Positions 45,854-56,947 of a DNA stretch of 64,000 nt are shown piece by piece. Made by a program: the position numbers and the translations under genes. The stretch's first letter is position 1, and each line of letters starts with the position of its first letter. The stretch comes from Austropuccinia psidii (lineage: Eukaryota > Basidiomycota > Pucciniomycetes > Pucciniales > Sphaerophragmiaceae), in contig JALGQZ010000003.1 of the NCBI GenBank assembly GCA_023105745.1, positions 73,506,696-73,570,695 on the forward strand, read 5' to 3'. Below the pieces are notes generated by a model, which saw nothing but the letters and a program-made list of their open reading frames with translations, made no database searches and was not told where the DNA came from.

Positions 45854-48043
45854 TGTAAGGTTTGTCCATGAAACTCTTGATAATAGTAGCAAAATCAAGA
45901 GTACTATGACTGTCCTCAGTAGAAATATATAATATAACAAAATATTATAACCAAAAATTCAAATATAATTATTAAAAATAATTATATAAAAAAAAATTTA
46001 ATTATTATCATAAGAATATAATAATAAAATAATAATAATAATAATTATAATAAGGTATAATTATTCTATTATTGTTATAGTCACTGACAGTTATAACAAT
46101 AAGAAGTGTAAAGCTCTTAATGAGACAATTACACATGGAAATATGAATATTAACCACTTATGAATAATATAAATATTATTTATAAAAGAATTATAACACA
46201 CACTGTACAGAAATAATTATTATAGAATAAAAATTCTATTTAAAAAAACTGATACTAGATAAAAAAGATATAGAACTTGAAAGAAAGCTTACTTATAATA
46301 TTTATTTAATACAACAACTCAAACAACAACAGTTATTATATTAAATAATAATTATAAGTTAAAAACACGCCAAAAATCAATAATTTAAAAGATAAAAAAA
46401 CTTTTTATAATAAAAATTATGATTAAAGAGTTCTTAAGAGGAATTTGTAGATTTTAAAAGATATTTAAGATGCTAATTTGATAATATAAAATATATTATT
46501 TGATGATTACAACAATAATCCAAATTCTATGATTTCAATTCTTTAATTTACAATTAATAAAGAATAAAATAACTTAAGAATTACTTTAAAGATAAGATTT
46601 TATAAATAATAAAACTTTACCTGTTTAAATTTCTGTAATGATTGGATTGATAATGAATGATGGACAAAAACAGTGATGAAAAGACTCTTTTTATGTCTTC
46701 AGAGCAGCTCTCATGATTCATAATGAATATAGAGGGCGTGCTCAGGTCAAAACTGAAAAACCATACTTAAAAACAAAGTTCTTAACTTAAGGCTACTTGT
46801 TTTTAATTCCAATTTAAAGTTACCAGTGTTATTCTTAACTCCAAGTAAGTTTAATCCTCATTTAGATTAATTATTTTCAGTTTTAATATAAAATAAGCTT
46901 ATTTATATTAAAGTTCAACACATGAACAACTTAAAAATAGAGTTTCAAGCATAAATCTCTTAAGCTCAATTTTTAATTGATTTTTGAAGAAATCATAATT
47001 TTCTTTGAGCTTAATTCAAAGAGTAAATTTCCAGGCTAATTACCCAGGAAATTTATTTATAAAAGATACTTAAAACTAAATTTATATGTAGATAATATTA
47101 AATTCTAAGCTGTGTGAAATTTTCAAGCAAATTCATTGAGAATTGGATTTTTGATGAATTTTTGAAGTTATTGCTATTTTTCCACGTCAAATAGCAATAC
47201 ACACCAAACCTTAACTTTTGATAAGGTTTTAATGCTTGTAACCTTAACTTCTTAAGCTTATTTAAGTTTTTTGAGCTTAATTAAGCTTTGACAGTTCTTA
47301 AAACCTCAAATTCAAGCCTGCATATTGGGATTTACCCTTTGACAGCTTGAAATTCCTGTCTAATTTGGGATAAAACCAGTTTAACCTTTAATATTGGATC
47401 AAAGTCTAATATTAAAGTTTAAATAAGGTTGAAAATCCTCCAATACAGGTGGACAACCTTAATTGAATCCTTGCAGATCCAAAAAGTTGGGTACCCCAGC
47501 TCTATTTGGTCTTTTTCCTTTGTCCCACCTTTCTGCATGGATTTTGCCCTTTTATTTATTTAAAGCCATTCTATGGCCTTAAACCCTTTTAAATTGAGCT
47601 CACACAGGATTTATATTCTGTATGGCAAATCCTTAGCCAATTCAGTAAACATACACAACACCTCAATTTTAACTAAAATTTTGGTAAGTTTGCATAAACT
47701 TTATGCAACTTTAAATTTAAGCTTATTTAAGCTTAAATGTAACAATTTTAAAAAAATGTTAAAAAAGCTACATTGGTACTGTGAGATTCTTAAATCTTCC
47801 AATAACATAAGAAATAACTGTTTTTGGGTATAACACCCTATGGGTGTACCCTAGGTTATTTTTGGTGTAGAATCCAAAAATGACATAATATTTATAACAT
47901 TGTTTATCCAAAAAAAAGTCATACATATTTTTTATTATTTTTTATTTTAAATTCAACTAAGAAGTCTGTTTAAGACAAAATTAGGGGTTTATAAAATCAT
48001 TTGTGGCCTTATGGCTATGTTATGCATACCTCACAGGCTCACA
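45854..48043 (-). mobile_element. Solo LTR-A (2,190 bp) with TSD AAACA
   Basis: TGTAAGGTTTGTCCATGAAAC at 45854 to CTCACAGGCTCACA at 48043, in the RT/RNase H of C2. The right flank is AAACA (48044-48048), the left AAAAA (45849-45853); the uninterrupted C1 site reads GATATGAAACATATGGG (52496-52512), so the original target was AAACA with one later change. Hairpin at 45873-45904; antisense frame at 47573-47833 (86 codons). Confidence 0.93.
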
Positions 48044-48732
48044 AAACATATGGGTCCCTCCACAGGTTTATCATACATAATCTGGACTTTATGAATTTCA
48101 GCACCCAGCCCATCTCCTGATGCATCCATATATAGTTTAAAAGGTAGTTTAAAGTCTGGCATCAGTAAAAGTGGAGCAGTGGTCAAGGCCTGTCTCAAAG
48201 ATTCAAAGGCTTTGACTCTGTCAACAGTCATTTCAAATACTGTGTCATTGTCACACAATTTATAAAAAGGTCTTGCTATGGATGAAAAATCCTTAGTATG
48301 TTTCCTGTAATATCCTGAAAACCCCACAAATGACTGAATTTCCTTTTTATTCTGAGGCATGGGTTTCAGCAATACTGCTGCAACCTTGTTTTTGTCAATT
48401 CCAAGGGATAAACCAGATACTACATGCCACAGTGCTTTGAGGTCTTTAAATAAAAAAATGCATTTCTGTAAAGAGGTTTTCATGTTTGAAGAGTGGATTT
48501 TTGCCAAAACTCTGGATATTCTGTACATATGTTCTTCCCAAGTTTTGGAACAGACAATAAAGTCATCAATGTAAATTATTAACAATCCTTCTGAAAGCTC
48601 TTCAGAGAATATTTCATTCATCACTCTTTGGAAGTGTGAAGGTGCATTCTTGATACCAAAGGGCATCTTCAAATATTCATATACTCCACAATTAGTCATC
48701 ACATGCTGATGAAATCCTTTAGAAGAATCCAT
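48044..48732 (-). pseudogene. C2 reverse transcriptase, C-terminal two thirds
   Basis: Open from 48732 down to the LTR-A insertion: [60 protein letters not shown] and the start of RNase H ([20 protein letters not shown]). The catalytic YIDD is intact, unlike in C1. The N-terminal third of RT and all of gag are missing: the 5' LTR-type end of C1's 3' LTR abuts at 48733. Confidence 0.87.
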
Positions 48733-50548
48733 TGTAAGGTGTGGATATGAAACTTTGATTAAAAATCAAATACTTTTCCTGTCCTCAAAATTTGTATAAG
48801 GTAAAAATCAATTATAAATAGTAAGAAATATTATTTTGAAAAGAAAACACGCCAATTCTATTGTTTATAGCTTTATTAGTATAAAACAATAATTATTATA
48901 AAGATTTATTGTTTTACCAACAATAAAAATTTATCCACAAATACTCTACAAGAGATATACAAGGCTACAAAAGAAATTTCTTCAAGAGCAATTTCAATTG
49001 GACTTAATTGAGCAAAGAACTGCAAGCAATTAATGAAAGAACAAAGTATTTAAGAAGAATATTAAAGAGAAAACACGCCCAAAAGTGACCAGAATGAATT
49101 TGGAAACAAAGTGACAAAGTTTACAGTGATGAAAGATGCTTCAATTCACTTTTGGGGTAGTTCAGGGGTAAAAAGGATTATAAGAGTTAAAAACAATGAT
49201 TATAATGATTTTTTCACGTGTTTAAAAGGTTTAAAATGATTTAAGAAAGGTGGTTGGAATCTTTTATTGATTGGTTTAACAGTGTTTAAACTAATTATAA
49301 AAGGAAAAGATTCTAACATGAAGAGAAAAGTGGGGCAAAGAAGACATTCTTTTATAGCCATAAATTTTCTTACTCCAAAAGTAAAATTTTATTCTTTTCA
49401 GTCGTGAAAAACAGTCTGACAACAGAAAATCCAATTATGGCATCATTGAACCCTGGTTTAGACCAAAAAAGGGCTGGTTCAAGCCATTTTAGACCCTTAA
49501 ATAAGCCATTACTATAGCAATACCTGGTCTAGAGCCTTCAAAACACGTCAGAATGTGTGTAACAGACGTAGAAACCAATTAAAACTGTTTTTACTATTAT
49601 TGTTTTATCTTAAGGGTAGTTTTACCCTCTTGGAAACAGTTAAAAATACCCCAGTTGGTATCAAAACCTCATCATCAATTGAGTCCCCAGACCCTGTAAC
49701 TCAATTCCAGGCCAAAAGCGATGAACTTTTGTGTGAATTTTGACACCAAACGCCTGTCAGCCAGGATTTTGGGGGTCTACCTCCCCCTTAGAGCTGGAGT
49801 TCCTTTCCCCCCCAAATTTAATCTTTCCAATTTATTTTTCCTTTAATTCCTCATCATGTATTATACTTCTAATTTACATATGTAATTCAATTGAGTTGTA
49901 CAGTTCAATACAGTAATAATTGATACCTCATATGTAAATCAAAGTTCACTTATGTAATACACGCACACATTTTGACATTTCAATTGAATTCAATTGAAAA
50001 GACTTTAATTCCTCATAGCTTCTAAAATATACACAACACCTCAATTTTAACACAAAAATTGATGGTTAACACCACATGTGGTGTGAATCAAATTAAAGTT
50101 TTGAGGATCTTCAATTTTCATACAGAAAATACTAAAACTTAATTTAAGCTTATTTAGAGTTGAGTTACAAAATTTTCACTCAGAGGTGACCCTGCCTGAT
50201 TTTTTATGAGGAATCCAATGGTGAAATAATTTCTGTATGTTTATTTCTGGGATAAAAAGTTATTATAAATTTTATTGAACTTTTTTCCAAATTTATTCAT
50301 TTTTTTACAATTGCGTTAAAAATTCATTTTTACTTAATTCTTTCAAGTATAAATGTAATTTTACAATTTCAAACTTTAATGTAATTTTATTTTTAAATTG
50401 TAATTAAATTTTTAATTGTGAATATAATTTTATATTTATATTCTGATTTTCATTTTGATAATATAAATAAATTTATTTTATTTATATTTATATGTTAATT
50501 TTGTATTTGTGTCCTTTTGGGTATATGAAATTACCTCTAAGGCTCACA
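48733..50548 (-). mobile_element. 3' LTR of element C1 (LTR-C, 1,816 bp)
   Basis: TGTAAGGTGTGGATATGAAAC at 48733 to CTCTAAGGCTCACA at 50548. The next bases are the C1 polypurine tract. Palindrome CACCACATGTGGTG near 50070-50083. The left flank TCCAT lies in C2 RT and does not match the flank beyond the 5' LTR (ATAAT). Confidence 0.92.
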
Positions 50549-50568
50549 TTCCCTCCCCCTAAAAAAGA
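50549..50568 (-). other. C1 polypurine tract
   Basis: Sense TTTTTTAGGGGGAGGGAA directly upstream of TGTGAGCC, the standard place and make-up for the plus-strand primer of an LTR element. The same tract stands at 43901-43920 in C2. Confidence 0.85.
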
Positions 50569-50571
50569 ATA

Positions 50572-51055
50572 TTACTTTGTAATATTGGTATTTCTAGTGT
50601 GTCTGAATCTCTTGAAGAGTTTGGTAACTTCTGGTAGATCTTTTTCTTTCAACCATTCATCTTCACAAGCTGGGTCACTGTACCTAATAAGGTATTCCCT
50701 CACTTTCTTGGTTCTTAATTTTCTTTCTTTGAGAACTTTGGTAATTTTCTTAGTACCAGATGTTGGAATAGGAGGTATAACTTGGGGAACTTTATTCCTC
50801 AAGGGAAATTTTTAAGCATCACTAGATTTATATGTTTTTACCAAGCTCACTGGAAATGTAGGATGCTTATTACTAAGTTCTTCAGAGAATTCTACTTCAA
50901 CAGCATTTTCTCCATGGAGTGCTTTAATAACAAAAGGTCCTGAAAAGGATTTTTTGAGCTTTTTACATCCTTTGATGTTATTGAAGTTGGTGGTGGATAC
51001 TAGTACTAAATCCCCTACCTTGAAAGCTGGAGTGGCATGAGATTTGTCCTATCAA
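50572..51055 (-). pseudogene. C1 integrase C-terminus and chromodomain-like end
   Basis: Frame 50572-50802 (76 codons) contains TKKITKVLKERKLRTKKVRE and YLIRYSDPACEDEWLKEKDL, a divergent chromodomain, and ends RFRHTRNTNITK at the polyprotein stop. Upstream bases to 51055 encode the SH3-like tail in broken frames. Confidence 0.8.
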
Positions 51056-51600
51056 TCTTTAGCATATGCAAATGAGTATTTAATGCATTTTACTGCATGC
51101 TTTATGGCTCTTTCTAGCATTCCTTTGAAGCTGGCAACTGTAGGATGTATTGTAACCAAATCATTCCTTAAAGAATCTTGTGGTAATTTGGGATTCCATC
51201 CTTTTTCAAAAATAGCAGGAGTCTCATTGGTACTGGCATGAATGGAGGTTTTGTATGCCAGTTCCAGTGCAGGTAGAAGAGTACACCAATAATGGGTGAA
51301 ACCATCACTATATTTAATTCCAAGGCCATATGCACAAAATCTTCTTACCATGTCCTCTAAGGTTTGGATCATCCTTTCAGCCAGGCCATCAGTTTGTGGG
51401 TGGTAGGCTGTAGAGAAAGACAGTTTAGTGCCAAATAATTGGTGAAGATTTGTCCATAGTGCTGAAGTGAATTTGGGATCCTTATCACTAATGATATTTG
51501 TAAATATCCCAGTCCATGACACTACTCTATTCCATATCAGAAGAGCTGTATCCATGGCTGTATCATCTTTGTGACATGGTTAAAAAATTGGAGTTTTACT
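51052..51600 (-). pseudogene. C1 integrase catalytic core
   Basis: 167-codon frame 51052-51555: IISDKDPKFTSALWTNLHQL (second Asp), STAYHPQTDGLAERMIQTLE (catalytic Glu retained), then EDMVRRFCAYGLGIKYSDGF and the connector. A stop separates it from the DRFSKTPIF end of the preceding frame near 51582. Confidence 0.87.
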
Positions 51601-52464
51601 GAATCTGTCCACAATTACTAGGCAAGAGTTATAACTTCTGTCACCTCCTGGTGGTAGGCCAGTTACCCAATCCATATGGACAATTTCCCAAGGTCTGCTT
51701 GGTTCTTGGACTTTTATCATATTTCCAAGTGTCTTGCCAGTGGATTTATTTTCCTTTTGGCATCTGTCACAGGTTTTGCAATACTCTGCAACATACCTCT
51801 GCCACATTGGCCACCATATGCAGGTCTTTACTTTCTCTCTTGTTCGTTCTTCAGACAGATGTCCTGAAAAGGGGCTATCATGGCATTCCTTTAGTACAAG
51901 ATTGATTAATGACCTGTCCAAAACTGTCATGACACATTTGTGCTTGGTCCTGTGGTAAATTATACCATCCAGTAGGGGAAATCTTCCTTCATCATAAGAT
52001 TTTTTCCATACTTCATCCAAGGCATGTATTAGAGAGTTGTCTTTACAGTCTTTGTTAAGTAATTGGCATAAGATGCTACAATTCTTATCTTGAGTGTAAC
52101 TCTTTCTGACTTCTTCAAAAAAGGTGGTGTTCAAGTCTGTAACAGTTATTCCTTCTATTGGGATTTGTGGTGAAGCTTCTTCTGGAACGTAAGCAGGATT
52201 ATCAATATTATTTGGTAATGGCCATCTGCTTAGTCCATCTGCATTCTTATGAATATTCCCATCCTTATGAACAATAGTCATATTGCCTCTGTATTCTTGT
52301 GTGGCTATTTGCCATCTGAGCATATGTCTGTTTGGTGTTTTCATTTTTAAAAGTGATTTGACAGCTGTACAATCTGTTATCACTTCAAAACACATCCCTC
52401 TAAGAAGTAGTTCAATTTTTGAAGGCCCAGACAAGGCATAGACATTCCATTTGACTTGCCACAT
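51580..52464 (-). pseudogene. C1 RNase H tail, integrase zinc domain and first core motif
   Basis: 294-codon frame. In order: RNase H end ([20 protein letters not shown]), linker [20 protein letters not shown], zinc site ([37 protein letters not shown]) with the CX2C pair intact, then [20 protein letters not shown] with the first catalytic Asp and [10 protein letters not shown]. It overlaps the next upstream frame, showing a frameshift near 52430. Confidence 0.88.
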
Positions 52465-53305
52465 ACCTCGCTTCAGTTGGTTTGATTTGCCTGGATATGA
52501 AACATATGGGTCGCTCTACAGGTTTATCATTTATGATCTGAACTTGGTGAAGGGAAGCACCCAGACCATCCCCTGATGCATCAATATATAATTTGAAAGG
52601 CAATTTAAAGTCTGGCATCAGTAAGAGTGGAGCAGTGGTCAAGGCTTCTCTTAGAGACTCAAAAGCTTTGACTCTGTCAACAGTCATTTCAAATACTGTG
52701 TCTTTGTCACATAATTTATAAAGTGGTCTTTCTATGGATGCAAAATCTTTAATGTATTGCCTGTAATATCCTGCAAAAAATAAGAATGACTGAATTTCCT
52801 TTTTGTTCTGAGGCATGGGTTTTAGCAATACTGCTGCAGCTTTGTTTTTGTCAATTCCAAGGGACAAACCAGATACAACATGTCCTAGTGCTTTTAGTTC
52901 TTTAAATCCAAAAAGACATTTCTTCAAGGAGATTTTCATGTTTACTGATTGAATTTTTGTCAAAACTCTAGACAATCTGTACATGTGCTCCTCCCAAGTT
53001 TTGGAACAGACAATAATGTCATCAATTTAAATGATTAACCATACCTCTGAGAGTTCTTCAGGGAAGATTTCATTCATCATTCTTTAGAACTGTGAAGGTG
53101 CATTTTTGATACCAAAGGGCATCCTCAAGTATTCATACACTCCACAATGAACAATAATTCTCAAGTATTTTCTTGCTCTTGGTGTCACCACATTTTGATG
53201 GAATCCCTTAAGGGCATCCATAGTGGTTATATACACTGCTTGAGCTATTTGAGTAAGGGCAATTTGGATTTTTGGTATTGGGTATCTGTCTGGAACAGTG
53301 TAAGT
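52412..53305 (-). pseudogene. C1 reverse transcriptase with nonsense at the catalytic Tyr
   Basis: Frame 52412-52984 gives thumb, connection and RNase H start ([40 protein letters not shown]). Upstream, the RT palm is broken: the codon at 53027-53029 reads TAA directly before IDDIIVCS, where C2 has Tyr (YIDD). Another change removes the frame at about 53085. The RT N-terminal part connects by a frameshift near 53320 to the gag-protease frame. Confidence 0.85.
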
Positions 53306-53307
53306 TT

Positions 53308-55647
53308 TCAGAGCTCTAAAGTCCCCAACCCTCTATAGTTTCCATTATTCCATGCCACTATGACTGGTGTAGTTATTTCTACTTCCTCATTAGGGCCTAC
53401 TTTTCTTATTACACCAAGGTCCAGAACTTCTTTGATATGAATTTCTAGAGATTCTCTTGATTTTGGACTTGCTGGATATGCAGGTCGTCTTAAGAGTGGT
53501 GGATAAGGTCTCTCAATGTTAAGATTGATATCAACTTCATCACAAATAATTGCTCCCAGATGTTCTTTGTCTGAAGCAAATGCTCCTTTGTGGTCATACA
53601 AAAGGGAAGAAAGTTCATTTTCTTGTTTATCAGTCAGATGAAGGCTTATTTCAGCCTCATTTAACTGTTCAGACTTGAATTTCTCCAACTCTAAGTCAAC
53701 TGGTGATACTTTATTCACCATAATTTGTCTTTTAAATGGTAAAAAGGCAAATTTTTGGCGCCTATTGTCTCCAATAGTAAAGTATCTGTCTTTGTTGTTA
53801 TGTAAATCTATCCCATACATGAGTAAATAGTCATTTCCCAATATAAAATGGGTACTAGAGCAATTTTCCATAACAACAAATTCAACTGTGATTCTTAGGT
53901 TCCCATTGATGTGTGGGAATATGACATTGGTCTCGAAAATTCCTAGTGCTTTCAATGGATTACTTGCACTATTGAATTTCATATACTCAATTGGTAACAA
54001 TTGGTCTTCAAAATTTGGTACACAAGTCCTAAGGAAAGATTTTCCAACACAAGAGTAGAAGGCTCCTGGGTCAAGCAAAAGTTCGGTGGGCTTTTTGTCA
54101 ATCACCACTCCTGTTATACAGGAGTTACCAGCTGTATAACCTTTCCCCCTGTCTGGTTTTGTTTTCATAAGTTGTGGATCTTGAACTTTTGATACATCAA
54201 GTTGACCATTGCTCAATTGTGGCAAGTGGGAATAAAATTCCATGATGTCAAAAGTGGCATTGATATTTTCTATATCTTTTGAAGATTCAGAAAATATTGA
54301 TGACTTATCATCTGAATTGTCTTCAATTATGTCATCTTTTTCAACATCAGGTTCCTTTTCAATATCAATTTCATTGATTTTCCCCTTCTTTGGACATGTA
54401 TTGGCTAAATGGGTGGTGCTTTGGCAAATATGGCACTTTCTGACTGTATGTGCAGATTTATACTTAATATTATTAGAATTTTCTTTGGGGTTTTTGTCCA
54501 CAGAATCTTTCCAAGGTGTATTAAACCTTGTTTTGAGATTCACCCTACTAGAACCAATTTTGGTTCTGGTGGTTACTTCTTCTAATATATTGATAATATC
54601 TTCTGCTGAAGACTTTTCAGTAGTCCTGCTTTTAATAGCATGCTCCAACTCACCTTCACATTGTCTCAGAATTTTTCTATGGATCATAAATCCTGATATG
54701 TCAGGATATAATGCTGTTAATCTGTCTTTTTGTTTGCAAAACCATGCTAAAGCTTTGTCTTTATCAGAATTAAATTTGGCAGATTCAAAGGCTGTTTCAA
54801 CTTTAAACCTCCAAGCATCATTTTCCCATTTTTTAATAATATGGGTTTTCCACCAAGTCCAACTCTGGTGTCCATGTGCTTGTCTTATTCTGATGTACCA
54901 TCTGTGAGCTGATTTGGTAAACAAGGTGTTAAATCTGGCTGTTACCAATCTGTCTGGTAACTCAAAATCCTCTTTGATCATGTCAATACCTCTAATGAAT
55001 TCCATATGGTCATATTCTCCTTCACCACTGAAGTGAGGCCATTCTTTAAGTTTTGGAACTTCTTTCAAGAGTGCTTGGCCCATTGATGGTTCCAAGTTAT
55101 GAAAAGAGGTAGAAAATTCATCTTTTAACTGTGAATTTTCAATATCCAATACTTGTGGATTAGGAATTCTTGCTCCCTCATTTTGGTTCAGAGGTGTAGA
55201 CATTTTTGGCAAGGTGTTTAGCAGTTGTTCAATGTCATTCATTTTACTGTTGTTGCACCTTTGTGAATTTCTTAATTCATGTTGTAAGCTTTGTATAGAG
55301 TCTATGAAATTCTTTTTATTATCATCCTGTTTATATGTAAGCTCATTCCATAAGTCTGTTTGTTTAGTATTATCAGATATAACTTCATTTAACTTTTTTG
55401 TTAATTTTGATAATTCCTCTCTTGAGGTATCAAAATGCTTTTCCAAGGCAACTGTATTTGTCTTTACTTCTGCAAATGATTTTGAAATATCATCAAGAGC
55501 TTTTTTATTATCTTCTTTGATAGTGTTTATGGCTTGTTTTATTCTTCTTTCAATTATGTCATCAATATTGAATTTAGAATATTTGTCTGTTAATTCTTTA
55601 ATAATGGCAGATTGTTCATTTATCTTAATGCCAAAAAGAATTTTCAT
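53308..55647 (-). pseudogene. C1 gag capsid, zinc knuckle, protease and RT N-terminus (779 codons)
   Basis: The longest open frame here. Coiled-coil-prone N-terminus (residues 1-150), gag capsid (KEWPHFSGEGEYDHMEFIRG, RWYIRIRQAHGHQSWTWWKT), zinc knuckle CHICQSTTHLANTC at about 402-415, an acidic linker, then a retropepsin-like part with ELLLDPGAFYSCVG at about 520-533 and FILGNDYLLMYGIDLH. It ends with the RT N-terminal block (PYPPLLRRPAYPASPKSRES, VIRKVGPNEEVEITTPVIVA), where a frameshift near 53320 replaces the expected GDFRAL. The ATG at 55647 may not be a true start: the upstream frame 55685-56476 appears to be the same protein in another phase. Confidence 0.85.
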
Positions 55648-55684
55648 TATTGGAAGTTTTTATTGTTCTTAAAACTTTTTCAAA

Positions 55685-56476
55685 TCATTTAAGTGTATCA
55701 TTTATTTGACTCAGACTCAAGTTATTTGTTTTAAGATTGTCCCAAATTGATGTATTTATATCAGAAAGATGACTTTTTACATCAGAAATGGCTTTATACA
55801 ACTCTGCAATACAATCAAAAGTATCAGAAATAATTTTTGATATTTGAATCTTGCTTCCTCCTTCTTTTGTAATTCCATCATGGTTCTGGCCATCTGAAAT
55901 ACATTTTCCATGGCATCCTGTTGAATCTTTGGGATTCTGTAGCCCTGGCTGTAAGGTTTTGGGGATGGTGCCTTCCCTTTGCCCTTGTTTGGAGTTTGTG
56001 GCTGCTTTTTCACGTTGAAATTGCTGCTGCTGGCCACTGGTTTGGGTGGTGGAGGGTTGTTTTTCCTCCATTCTAGTGTCAAAAGCATCATGTTTTCCTT
56101 CTCCATCAATGGATGCAATCCATTGAGCAATTTGCAAGTATTGGGATGGCGCAGGAATTTTCTCACAGTAAGGTAAGAATTCATGCAATTCTTCCACAGG
56201 TCTGCAAGGATCTGGTACTCCTTGAAATGAAGTGCATTGTTGTATGCACTGTGGCTGGCTTTGTATATGTCCACTGAGGTTTGTTGTGGCGGTGTCAGCT
56301 CTTTTTGGAGGTAAAATGGTATTATCAGCTTCAGAATGACCCATCTTAGTTGTTTGGAAGTCATCAACTGACCCTTTTCCTTCTGTACCTAATTGACCTC
56401 TGCAATAATCACCTGTATTACCTTTCTGGGAGCTGCTTGAGGGGTTATAGCTGGCTCCGGACCTGGTTGAAGGCAT
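55685..56476 (-). pseudogene. C1 gag N-terminal frame (263 codons)
   Basis: Begins MPSTRSGASYNPSSSSQKGN, a start I recognise from rust gypsy polyproteins. It is Gln/Ser/Lys-rich without a known fold. It ends in TGA after LSLSQINDTLK; beyond that, the coding sequence continues (EKVLRTIKTSNNEN) and passes into the 779-codon frame by a frameshift near 55630. So one nonsense and one frameshift split an ancestral gag-pol frame. Confidence 0.83.
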
Positions 56477-56947
56477 AATTATGGTTGAAAAGGCTTAAAA
56501 TAGTAATTTTACATCAAAAAACTTACTATTGGCCAAATCTTTGGCTTTCTGAAGAGTATTACTTATTTCTAAGTTGACTAATTCAGAAGAAATTGGCTCT
56601 GGTTGAATAATTTGAGTCAAAATAATAGTACTAGTATGATTAGAATTGAAAGTACTGGCAGGAATAATATTGGTTACTGTTGAAGCTGTTTCAATGTTTT
56701 CTTGTCTTACCACATTGTCAGAAACTAAAATTTATGAAAAAACAAATTAATTAAGTAAAAAAAGAATATTTCCAAAAAGATATGAAAATATAAGCCTCAC
56801 TTATAATATGAAAAAAAAATATTTTTTATGGATTTTTTTGATTATAAGTATTTTTTATATGTTTTTAAATTTTTCAATATAAGAAAAAAAATTTAAAAAG
56901 AGTAAAAAAGTATGTCACAGGTAAAATATCACGGCTGAGCCCCCAAA
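56477..56947 (-). other. C1 leader and primer-binding region
   Basis: Directly next to the 5' LTR, sense TTTGGGGGCTCAGCCGTGA (56929-56947) is the primer-binding position; TGGGGGCTCAGCC could pair with a tRNA 3' end, but part of it could also pair with the LTR. A 72-codon open frame (56495-56713) without an ATG (it starts GTG) lies in the leader and is partly kept in the C2 leader remnant at 58730-58790. Confidence 0.6.

Noticed and set aside
48733..48737. Target duplication for element C1
   Set aside because: The outer five bases are TCCAT and ATAAT; they do not match, so I do not claim a TSD for C1.
54242..54907. Plus-strand 221-codon open frame
   Set aside because: It is antisense to the C1 gag-protease frame and has the hydrophobic composition typical of the complement of a Lys/Glu-rich gene.
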